A stretch of DNA of 64,000 nucleotides from Streptomyces sp. ISL-10. Lineage in GTDB: Bacteria; Actinomycetota; Actinomycetes; Streptomycetales; Streptomycetaceae. How positions within the stretch are numbered: position 1 is the first letter of the stretch; each line of letters begins with the position of its first letter. The position numbers and the translations under genes are program-made. Where the stretch lies: contig NZ_JAGGOJ010000007.1 in assembly GCF_018614575.1 (NCBI RefSeq), positions 248,001 through 312,000 of the forward strand, written 5' to 3'. Shown here in pieces: positions 7,791 to 13,482 of the stretch. The notes below the pieces were generated by a model. The model was not told the DNA's origin. It saw nothing but the letters and a program-made list of their open reading frames with translations, and made no database searches.

Positions 7791-8135
7791 TCAGTCGGCA
7801 GTCATGCCGGACAGCCATTCGGCAGGGTCCATGCCCTGAATCCGGGGCTCTCCGTCCACCCAGTCAAGATCTTCAGCGGTCAGGGTCAGACCGGCCTCGG
7901 TCACCTTCGCAATGATCTTGTCGAGCTGGTCACGCTGGCCCTGGGGGTACAGCATCCGGACCGAGTAGGCACCCGTCCGAATGTCGAGCGTTTCAGTGAT
8001 GTTCCGGGTTCGCCGTTCCTGCCCGTGCTGTCGGCAGGCCGACGCGAATACCTCACCCTCCGGCGCGTAGTCGGGTGCGTCGACCTCATAGACGTACGTG
8101 CGTCCCTCGTTGCCCTTAGCGGTTACCTGCCACAT
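7791..8135 (-). CDS. Hypothetical phage early protein
   Basis: A 114-residue soluble protein beginning MWQVTAKGNEGRTYVYEVDAPDYAPEG. It has no family motif I recognise. The strand alternation in the first half (MWQVTAK, TYVYEVDA) suggests a small beta-rich fold. It is the last gene of the leftward early group 7791-9789, before a convergent terminator. The ATG follows GGAGGGGTAAACGATC, a strong SD. Such short unassigned proteins are typical of phage early regions; host-takeover or regulatory roles are possible but unsupported. Confidence 0.65.
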   Translation of the reverse strand: MWQVTAKGNEGRTYVYEVDAPDYAPEGEVFASACRQHGQERRTRNITETLDIRTGAYSVRMLYPQGQRDQLDKIIAKVTEAGLTLTAEDLDWVDGEPRIQGMDPAEWLSGMTAD

Positions 8136-8194
8136 GATCGTTTACCCCTCCGGTGTTCCTTGCTTGGATTCTGCCGGATGAACGTCCGGCATAG

Positions 8195-8268
8195 TGCCCC
8201 CGGCCCGACTTGAACGGGCCGTAGTCTCTCCGCTGTTCCCCTACGGGGTCATCACTTCTAGCGGGGGC
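8195..8268 (-). ncRNA. tRNA-like element (acceptor and T-arm only)
   Basis: On the minus strand a 7-bp acceptor-like helix (GCCCCCG with CGGGGGC) closes a 73-nt segment followed by A, and a perfect T-arm (GCCCG-TTCAAGT-CGGGC, 8203-8219) sits next to it. The D- and anticodon arms do not fold; instead CGTAG and CTACG form a helix with a 16-nt loop directly before the T-arm. It may be a decayed tRNA or a structured phage RNA. It lies in the 147-bp gap between two early genes. Confidence 0.3.
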
Positions 8269-8282
8269 CGGTATAGGGCCGC

Positions 8283-9032
8283 TTACGCGACTGAGAGGGA
8301 AGTCAGGTACTCCGGGTATCCGTATCCGGCCGCGTGAGAGGCACACAGACCCTGGATACCCCGGACGTTCTTAACCGTGTGGGTAACCGGGTCGGTGTCC
8401 CCGTACTGGCAAACAGTTGCCAGATATGCCGGAGCAATACGGACCGGAGCGATAGCGATAGCCGGACCGGATACCGGGGCCGGAATACCGGCCAGGATTC
8501 GAGCCGCAAGCGAGTGGTAGCAACGGATACCGCGCAATCCCGCCGGACAGTTGCACTGGCCGGATACGGCGGTCAGGTAGAAAGCCGTTCCGTCGCTCGA
8601 TACCGACCGGAACACCTTTGCCGAGATCTGGACGATAGCCCCGTCAGAGATCAGTTCCTCTGCGCTGGCTACCTGAGATGCGGAGTACTCCGCCTCTGTG
8701 AGCGCGATACGCACCTTACGGGCGCATTCCTTGCCCATACCCCGCCGGATGCTCTGAGCGGACCGGAGAGCCCTACCGCACTTAGTGCAACGGGGCTTTT
8801 CGGTAACCGGCTCCGGCCGAACGTGCGTGATGTGCTCATTCTGCCAATCGGTACGGCCGGATACCTCGGTCACGTATCCGGGGTACTGCGCTTCCTGCCG
8901 TGCGTGCGTCCGGCAGAGGGAAGTACCTCGGTTCTGCCACTGGTTCCGGAAGTCGCAACGGCTCACGACTACTCGATTGGCCGGACGGGAACAGTTACGG
9001 ATCTTGCAGATACGAACCAGGGAAACCGACAT
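8283..9032 (-). CDS. SWIM zinc-finger protein with DUF6011-like cysteine motif
   Basis: A 249-residue protein. Near residue 85 it has RCTKCGRALRSAQSIRRGMG then KECARKV, the CxxCGR...GxGxxC pattern of DUF6011-type nucleic-acid-associated modules. Around residue 160 it has QCNCPAGLRGIRCYHSLAAR, a SWIM finger (CxC...CxH). Additional N-terminal cysteines (CKIRNCSR, SLCRTH) and the late CASHAAGYG suggest more metal sites. The start at 9032 follows GGAAAGGAAAG; the longer frame has no SD. Probably a DNA- or RNA-binding early protein; the exact role is unknown. Confidence 0.7.
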   Translation of the reverse strand: MSVSLVRICKIRNCSRPANRVVVSRCDFRNQWQNRGTSLCRTHARQEAQYPGYVTEVSGRTDWQNEHITHVRPEPVTEKPRCTKCGRALRSAQSIRRGMGKECARKVRIALTEAEYSASQVASAEELISDGAIVQISAKVFRSVSSDGTAFYLTAVSGQCNCPAGLRGIRCYHSLAARILAGIPAPVSGPAIAIAPVRIAPAYLATVCQYGDTDPVTHTVKNVRGIQGLCASHAAGYGYPEYLTSLSVA

Positions 9033-9116
9033 GATCTTTCCTTTCCGAGTGACGTCCGGCTGATCAGCCTCAGTGCGTGCCCGGTACCGGCGGGATACCG
9101 GGCACACAAGCGGAGA

Positions 9117-9380
9117 TCAGAGAACGTCGTCGGCGGAGGTAGCTACGTCGCCGTTGTTGGCCCGGCGGTATGCCGAGTCACAGTCAGAGCAGTACAGATT
9201 CACGAACCTGCGGTGTCCGGGGTCGGTGCTCTGGAAGATCGGACGCGCGTACCGGTAACCGGTACCTCCGCAGTACGTAGAGACGATCCGGATACCGCCG
9301 TTCTCGAACCGCTCACTCAGCACGGTGTGCGCGGTACGTCGGGCCCCTGCGTGGAACTGGTCTGCCGGAAGCTGTGTCAT
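9117..9380 (-). CDS. Hypothetical early protein with CxxC motif
   Basis: An 87-residue protein (start MTQLPADQFH) with an AGARRTAHTVLSERFENGGI segment and a LYCSDCDSAYRRAN zinc-ribbon half. It is separated by 84 bp from the SWIM gene and has the strong SD AAGGGGTTGGGG. A TTG three codons earlier is possible. Its upstream region carries overlapping GTATCG palindromes, so it is a likely repressor-controlled gene. Function not recognised. Confidence 0.62.
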   Translation of the reverse strand: MTQLPADQFHAGARRTAHTVLSERFENGGIRIVSTYCGGTGYRYARPIFQSTDPGHRRFVNLYCSDCDSAYRRANNGDVATSADDVL

Positions 9381-9409
9381 GATCCCCAACCCCTTCTCTG
9401 TACCGAGGT

Positions 9410-9504
9410 TCGTATCACTCGGTATCGGAACGTTGGGGTGACAGTACTGCCGGATACTCGGGTACGCAAGTATTCAATACTCGGCCGATACTCGGTATCG
9501 ATAC
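9410..9504. promoter_or_regulatory. Operator cluster I upstream of the leftward early genes
   Basis: Dense dyads: AGTATT-C-AATACT (9469-9481), CGATAC-TCG-GTATCG (9486-9500) and the perfect palindrome GTATCGATAC (9495-9504), plus near-matches (GTATCGGAAC at about 9422). They lie just upstream of the gene starting at 9380. Together with 9826-9910 and 34315-34330 they form a recurring operator family. Confidence 0.6.
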
Positions 9505-9533
9505 TTCAGGGCTCTGACCTGCACAAACGTCAC

Positions 9534-9560
9534 GAGGCCCACCCCGAACGGGTGAGCCTC
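9534..9560 (-). terminator. Hairpin downstream of the 9601-9789 gene
   Basis: Stem GAGGC-C-CACCC with GGGTG-A-GCCTC and loop CGAAC (one internal mismatch). Placed after the stop of the leftward 62-residue gene. A GACCTGC motif (9516-9522) follows it. Moderate support as a terminator. Confidence 0.45.
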
Positions 9561-9600
9561 CGTGATCTTGAGCGTCCGCCTACCGGCAGCCTGCCGGTAC

Positions 9601-9789
9601 CTAGGCGTGATCCGGCGCGACGAACGTACCGAGCTGGCAAGGCTGGTATTCGTCCTCGCTCATGTCCTGCCCGAACAGAACTGTGATGCTGTACCCGTCG
9701 GCTGCCTTCTCGTCGATGAAAACGATAATGCCGGTATCCGTAATACCGCCGTCGCGGTACCAAACCAACTGGCCTACCTCGTACCTCAT
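9601..9789 (-). CDS. Small hypothetical early protein
   Basis: A 62-residue acidic protein (MRYEVGQLVWYRDGGITDTG, then IIVFIDEKAADGYSITVLFG). The GQLVWYRDGG...TGIIVFI pattern resembles a small SH3-like beta barrel. It has its own upstream region with two GTATCGATAC palindromes (9826-9835 and 9901-9910) and is followed by a hairpin, so it looks like a separately regulated transcript. The SD is weak (GTAGGCC). Function unknown; its position next to the operators would suit a cro-like or anti-repressor role, but no DNA-binding fold is visible. Confidence 0.6.
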   Translation of the reverse strand: MRYEVGQLVWYRDGGITDTGIIVFIDEKAADGYSITVLFGQDMSEDEYQPCQLGTFVAPDHA

Positions 9790-9910
9790 GGCCTACTCCG
9801 ATACTTGCTGGTTCGGACCTCTTGGGTATCGATACTTGCTACTCGATACGGGATAGTCAAGCGGGATACTCAGGGAATCTACTGCGGAGACACGTAACAA
9901 GTATCGATAC
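9790..9910. promoter_or_regulatory. Operator cluster II
   Basis: Contains perfect palindromes GTATCGATAC at 9826-9835 and 9901-9910, the half-site variants CTCGATACGGG (9843) and CGGGATACT, and a 10-bp direct repeat GATACTTGCT (9800-9809 and 9831-9840). It is upstream of the leftward gene ending its 5' side at 9789. Best read as the promoter-operator of that gene. Confidence 0.6.
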
Positions 9911-10147
9911 CCCGTACCGCAGGTCAACGGCTACGGTCGGTTTGGAACCGAGGCAATAGAATCTTGAGTGTGTGGTTCTCCGGAAATACCCGGACGGGGC
10001 TTTGAGTGACCTCGGTCCCGTTCGCTACCCGGCAGGCTCCGGTACGTCTCTCCGGCCGCTGTACGCCCTCAACAGCGGTGAATCAGGGGCTCACTCCCAC
10101 TGGTTCCGTACCGTCGCCTGCCGGGGCTCTGAGAGCCCTCTGAAGGC

Positions 10148-10169
10148 TTGTCGGCAAGGCTGCCGACAA
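10148..10169. terminator. Hairpin in the non-coding region
   Basis: Perfect 9-bp stem TTGTCGGCA / TGCCGACAA with loop AGGC, close to a second hairpin GGGCTCT-G-AGAGCCC (10124-10138). They may insulate the early from the late region; no gene ends immediately before them. Confidence 0.4.
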
Positions 10170-10366
10170 CGGCCGGAGACAGGTTCCGGATCAGGCTTGT
10201 TGATCTTGCCTGTAGGGAATCGCCGGCTCGGGGCTAAGGCGCAGGTCAGATGGGGTGCAGTCCGAGGAATGGTGATCGTCCTCGGTGGCTGGCTCCGGAC
10301 TCCGGTTGCTGGCCCTGGTCGTCGTCCTGGTGGCGGTCGGCAAGGGTCTGACAGGGGCCGTACTGC

Positions 10367-10556
10367 GGGAAATAACCCCCGGTAAATAACCCCTGGGTTT
10401 CTTCCCTGGGAAATAACCCCGGAAGAAACCCATCGTCGCAGGTCAGAGGGGTTATTTCCCTGGGAAGAAACCTCCGGGCCGTCAAGCGGCCGGGAAAAAA
10501 CTATAAGCGCAGGTCAGAGGGGTTATTTCCCCCGGCAGAAACTAGTTATTTCCCCC
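10367..10556. repeat. Inverted array of GTTATTTCCC repeats
   Basis: Six AT-rich units in two opposed sets of three. GGGAAATAACCCC-type units start at about 10367, 10381 (one mismatch, GGTAAATAAC) and 10408; the reverse orientation GGGGTTATTTCCC occurs at 10448-10460, 10519-10531 and, without the leading Gs, 10545-10555. Accompanying GGGAAGAAACC-type elements and two GCAGGTCAGAGGGG units (10438 and 10509) form 23-bp direct repeats in the right set. Such arrays are typical of origins or terminase-binding sites. Confidence 0.7.
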
Positions 10557-10561
10557 GATGG

Positions 10562-10581
10562 GGGGTGTAGGTATACACCCC
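10562..10581. terminator. Hairpin with TACACCCC stem
   Basis: Perfect 8-bp stem GGGGTGTA / TACACCCC, loop GGTA, directly after the repeat array and followed by CTCGGGAAAAAA. It could be a terminator or part of a cos/origin structure. Confidence 0.45.
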
Positions 10582-10657
10582 TCGGGAAAAAACCTCTTCT
10601 CTATCTGATACGGCGTCCTCGACAGAGGGACTGTGCCGGGTAGCCGGAGGTATTCAA

Positions 10658-10764
10658 AGCTCTGGTAGGTATACGCGTTGTCTCCACCAATCCCGGTGTG
10701 AGCCGGGGGTTACCGTGCTTCGACCTACCGGCTCCGCGTACCTGGTTCGAATCCAGGCAGAGCA
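10658..10764 (+). ncRNA. Long tRNA-like element
   Basis: A perfect T-arm (CCTGG-TTCGAAT-CCAGG, 10741-10757) with canonical B-box is followed by CAGAGCA, which pairs with upstream AGCTCTG (10658-10664; outermost pair mismatched). Between them, GTAGGT (10665-10670) pairs with ACCTAC (10723-10728), enclosing a CCCGG/CCGGG hairpin. No standard D- or anticodon arm forms and the 107-nt length is too long for an ordinary tRNA. It could be a decayed tRNA or a structured RNA using tRNA mimicry. Confidence 0.33.
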
Positions 10765-11033
10765 CTACAGCTCCGAGCAGTAACCCATAACGAATGGCAC
10801 CGGGCGGGTGCAGCGGTAGCCGGAGCTGACTACTTCCGGGGTTGACACCCCGATACGGGAATAGGCGCAGGTCGAGTAAGGCGCGAGGGATTGAACGGGT
10901 TCAAAACCCGTCCATGATCATTTGCGGATTGACAATAGTCTCGCGTATAGAAGTTGTTGCGTGTATTCCCCCGCTATCTATACCTAACGTCACGTCAGAT
11001 CTACCCCGAGTATCGATAGGAGGGGAATAGAGA

Positions 11034-11585
11034 ATGCCTGGAAAGAAGGGCAAGCGGGTTAATCCTCGCGCACACGGTAACGACACCGTATTGCTTCAGC
11101 GTCGACTAAAGGCTTTCGAGTTACGCAAGCAGGGGCGGTCTCTCCGCTCTATCGCTAAGGAACTCGGCGTTTCCTATACGACCGTATCCAACGACATTCA
11201 GAAGTGTCTGGATGAGTACTTGATTCCGGCGGTCGATTCATACCGACGTCAGATGCTGGCCGAGGTAGACGACCAGCTAGTGAGGCTATACGGCTACATG
11301 GAAACCCCGCAGTACATCACGTCACCTAGGGGTGACATTGTGCGCGGGCCGGACGGTAACCCCCTATTGGATAGGGAGTACTACCTGAAGATTGAGGACC
11401 GTATCTCTCGTCAGTTGGAGATTCGAGCCAAGCTACTCGGTGCCTATGCTCCAAGCCAGACAGAACTAACGGTTCATCAGGTGGATAGTACCGATCTCGC
11501 TATTGCAGATCTGATTGCCCAGCAGAAGGCACGTACCGCCCTGGAAAGGGAGCGGTTCAAGGCAGGCGAGAACGGCTCTGCATAA
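11034..11585 (+). CDS. Probable terminase small subunit
   Basis: A 183-residue protein with a basic N-terminus, a helix-turn-helix at about residues 30-60 (RSLRSIAKELGVSYTTVSND), a helical middle (MLAEVDDQLVRLYGYMETPQ and DREYYLKIEDRISRQLEIRAKLLG) and an acidic, variable tail. This HTH-plus-coiled-coil layout, and the YYLKIEDRISRQLEIRAKLLGAYAP segment, fit the small terminase subunits that bind cos or pac DNA and feed it to TerL. It is the first gene of the late region. TerL follows 1.9 kb later, after an HNH gene and small ORFs, a spacing seen in actinophages. SD: GGAGGGGAATAG. Confidence 0.7.
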   Translation: MPGKKGKRVNPRAHGNDTVLLQRRLKAFELRKQGRSLRSIAKELGVSYTTVSNDIQKCLDEYLIPAVDSYRRQMLAEVDDQLVRLYGYMETPQYITSPRGDIVRGPDGNPLLDREYYLKIEDRISRQLEIRAKLLGAYAPSQTELTVHQVDSTDLAIADLIAQQKARTALERERFKAGENGSA

Positions 11586-11724
11586 CCATGCACGAGGGGC
11601 CCGGAGGCAAGAAACAGAACCGTGCGAACGGTTTGGACTCTGGCCCCTCGGGACCCCCTGAAGAGATCTATTCAGAGCCACATAACCGCAGGTCAGAGGC
11701 CATGTCGCTAAGTGAGGAGAGCGG

Positions 11725-12024
11725 GTGCCGACCATGATCAACAAGCAGAGTGGACCACGAACAGAGAGTGACGACCGTACGCACACAGTGACGATCACGT
11801 GGGGTGAGTATGCCGCCCTCTTGGAGGCAAAGGCGCAGGTCGACCGCGTAAAGGCCGCCCTGTCTGAGCCGGTACAGGTAGTCGCTCCGGTACTGCCGGA
11901 CGCTGCGGATTACTTCCTAGACAATCACCCGGACCTTATCGACTACTCGGGACTATCAGCCGCACAAGCGGCGTTGATATATCCAGAACTGTTCGAGTAC
12001 GAGTTACCCGAGAGGGATTGTTAG
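11725..12024 (+). CDS. Hypothetical late-region protein
   Basis: A 99-residue acidic protein (VTITWGEYAALLEAKAQVDR, then VLPDAADYFLDNHPDLIDYSGLSAAQAALIYPELF). No family is recognised. The GTG at 11725 is preferred over the ATG three codons later because GAGGAG lies 5 nt upstream of it. It precedes the HNH gene by 4 bp, indicating cotranscription. The 139-bp gap before it carries a GCAGGTCAGAGG motif (11688). Confidence 0.55.
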   Translation: MPTMINKQSGPRTESDDRTHTVTITWGEYAALLEAKAQVDRVKAALSEPVQVVAPVLPDAADYFLDNHPDLIDYSGLSAAQAALIYPELFEYELPERDC

Positions 12025-12028
12025 GGAT

Positions 12029-12481
12029 ATGGCTATCAAGTGCGCGGTACTGAGTGAGTACCCCGGATACGTGATCAGTGCTGACGGACGTATCCAGGGA
12101 CGCCGGGGCAAGTGGCTATCCGCTACACCTGGAAACAAGCGCGGTCACCTACAGGTAACGCTATCCCTCGGTACTCGGAAGGTGCAGGCAGCGGTACACC
12201 GGCTAGTCGCTCTCGCATTCCTGGGTGATCCGCCTACTTCTAAGCACGAGGTACGGCACCTGAACGGTGACCCTACGGATAACCGGGCGGAGAACTTGGC
12301 TTGGGGAACCAGGGCCGAGAATGCAGCCGACTCGGTAAGGCATGGCACACACTACGGGGCTAGCCGTACTCATTGCCTACGTGACCACGAATACACAGAG
12401 GCCAACACATACCGCGTACCCAATAGCAACAAGCGGCAGTGTCGGAAGTGCCAGAGGATCAGGGCAGGCGGTATCGCGTGA
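12029..12481 (+). CDS. HNH endonuclease with NUMOD4-like N-terminus
   Basis: A 150-residue homing-type HNH nuclease. Residues about 10-45 (SEYPGYVISADGRIQGRRGKWL) form a NUMOD4-like DNA-recognition motif. The catalytic HNH_3 signature VHRLVALAFLG ... VRHLNGDPTDNRAENLAWGT covers about 55-100. A C-terminal four-cysteine/histidine group (CLRDHEY, CRKCQRI) may bind zinc. HNH genes beside terminase are frequent in phages, and some HNH proteins assist cos cleavage by TerL; a selfish homing role is equally possible. One of three HNH genes in this prophage. Confidence 0.87.
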   Translation: MAIKCAVLSEYPGYVISADGRIQGRRGKWLSATPGNKRGHLQVTLSLGTRKVQAAVHRLVALAFLGDPPTSKHEVRHLNGDPTDNRAENLAWGTRAENAADSVRHGTHYGASRTHCLRDHEYTEANTYRVPNSNKRQCRKCQRIRAGGIA

Positions 12482-12615
12482 TGGATATCTGGACAGAGCC
12501 GGATACCGGCGACGATGAACCAGGCTGGCTAGATCTGCAAAGGCTTGCCGACCCTGATTCAGTCGAGCGGCTCGAACTCTGGTTACAGGTAAGGGAGTTA
12601 GGCAATGCCGAGTAG
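12481..12615 (+). CDS. Small hypothetical protein
   Basis: A 44-residue acidic protein (MDIWTEPDTGDDEPGWLDLQ, then RLADPDSVERLELWLQVREL). Its ATG overlaps the HNH stop (TGATG), and its end overlaps the next start by 11 bp, so the three genes are translationally coupled. The C-terminal half is an amphipathic helix. Function unknown. Confidence 0.5.
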   Translation: MDIWTEPDTGDDEPGWLDLQRLADPDSVERLELWLQVRELGNAE

Positions 12616-12916
12616 GCGACACCCCGGATACTCCGGCACGAATGTACCGGCCGGAGATCTGTCAGCCATGATGAATCCGTATCCCTGCCAGAGTTGCCGT
12701 ATCCCGTTCAGGACGCTTAAAGGGCTGGCTACCCACCCTTGCGATCCCTACGGCAGGAACCCTGAACCCAAGCAAGTGCAGGTATCCATACCCGAGGACG
12801 TACAGGCGAGTATCCGGCAGGAATACGCGACCGGAGACATAAGCCAGAAAGCATTGGGCGAGAAGTACGAGCTATCTCGCGCGACTATCAGCCGGATTAT
12901 CAAGGGCGGGCAGTAG
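12605..12916 (+). CDS. Zinc-finger and helix-turn-helix DNA-binding protein
   Basis: A 103-residue protein with a C2H2/CxxC-like finger near residue 25 (PYPCQSCRIPFRTLKGLATH) and a C-terminal Hin-recombinase-like helix-turn-helix (ISQKALGEKYELSRATISRI). Phage proteins combining a short finger with this HTH are usually small regulators. The ATG at 12605 is preceded by AAGGGAG. It sits in the packaging operon, where it might influence late transcription or packaging-site recognition; no direct evidence. Confidence 0.65.
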   Translation: MPSRRHPGYSGTNVPAGDLSAMMNPYPCQSCRIPFRTLKGLATHPCDPYGRNPEPKQVQVSIPEDVQASIRQEYATGDISQKALGEKYELSRATISRIIKGGQ

Positions 12917-12978
12917 ACCTCAGCACCACCACGAATGCAGAACAGAAGGGGCCCAGCCCCGAATAGGGGAGGACCCGA

Positions 12979-13254
12979 ATGTTTGAAGCGTTAGAGATTC
13001 TGGGATACACGGCCGGATCTATTACCAGTCTCGGTGTGATCGGTATGGGTATCCGTTGGCTGTACCGATTCGGACAGCGTGTAGAGCAGATGCACGACAA
13101 CCTGACCGAGTTCCCGGAGTTCAAGGCTCACGTTATGCACGAGCTTTCACCCAATAGCGGGGGCTCGATGAAGGATCAGGTAACCGACCTGAGGCGAATG
13201 GTGGCCGAACACATCAAAGACCCTGACGCTCATATCGAGCGGGGACGTGACTAA
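12979..13254 (+). CDS. Small membrane-anchored protein
   Basis: A 91-residue protein with one hydrophobic segment at about residues 5-28 (ILGYTAGSITSLGVIGMGIR) followed by a charged, probably helical tail (WLYRFGQRVEQMHDNL...). It has a strong SD (GGGGAGGA). It could be a holin-like, superinfection or packaging accessory protein. A single membrane segment with a long polar tail is not enough to call holin, and its position between HTH and TerL genes is unusual for lysis. Confidence 0.55.
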   Translation: MFEALEILGYTAGSITSLGVIGMGIRWLYRFGQRVEQMHDNLTEFPEFKAHVMHELSPNSGGSMKDQVTDLRRMVAEHIKDPDAHIERGRD

Positions 13255-13256
13255 CG

Positions 13257-13430
13257 ATGTGGGGCAACCCTTTCTATCTCCAGGGCATCGCCGTTGACGA
13301 ATCCGGCGGCATGGTTCAGCTCGGATACGAGTTCCGGGAATGCCAGCTATGCGGAATGCCTGTCAGCGACGACATGCAGCCCGTACACGAGCGCTATCAC
13401 GCGTGCCAGGACTTACCACCTGTCGAGTAA
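13257..13430 (+). CDS. Small zinc-finger-like protein
   Basis: A 57-residue protein with the pattern CQLCGMPVSDD ... HERYHAC, that is CxxC followed by HxxxHxxC-type spacing, resembling a single zinc finger. The ATG follows the previous stop by 2 bp. No SD is obvious, so it depends on coupling. It lies 52 bp upstream of TerL. Function unknown. Confidence 0.55.
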   Translation: MWGNPFYLQGIAVDESGGMVQLGYEFRECQLCGMPVSDDMQPVHERYHACQDLPPVE

Positions 13431-13482
13431 TCCGCCGCAGTAAGCGGCACAGTTGCCCCAGTAGGGGAGGAGGAGTGGAGAA

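Larger units (their letters stand above)
9911..11033. other. 1.1-kb non-coding region before the terminase genes
   Basis: No convincing gene is present. It holds five copies of the GCAGGTC motif (9919, 10241, 10438, 10509, 10867), hairpins at 10124-10138 and 10148-10169, an inverted array of GTTATTTCCC repeats (10367-10556), a hairpin at 10562-10581, tRNA-like sequences (10658-10764 and a lone T-arm at 10896-10912) and a GTATCGATA site at 11010. A 137-codon open frame at 9972-10385 has arginine/glycine-rich, shadow-like composition. Location just upstream of the terminase genes makes a packaging (cos/pac) or replication origin function plausible. Confidence 0.7.

Noticed and set aside
8334..9686. 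450-codon plus-strand frame opposite the early genes
   Set aside because: Runs opposite the SWIM and CxxC genes, which have good SD sites and motifs; its protein is low in domain-like features, so it is a shadow.
9972..10385. 137-codon open frame in the non-coding region
   Set aside because: Arg/Gly/Pro-rich composition, no SD, overlaps hairpins and a GCAGGTC motif, and ends in the repeat array. More likely a chance frame.
10896..10912. Third tRNA candidate based on the T-arm ACGGG-TTCAAAA-CCCGT
   Set aside because: No upstream acceptor strand pairs with the following CCATGAT, so a full tRNA cannot form; noted only as part of the tRNA-like cluster.
12979..13254. Calling the 91-residue membrane protein a holin
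   Set aside because: Only one membrane segment, long polar tail, location between packaging genes and no adjacent endolysin; not enough for a lysis assignment.
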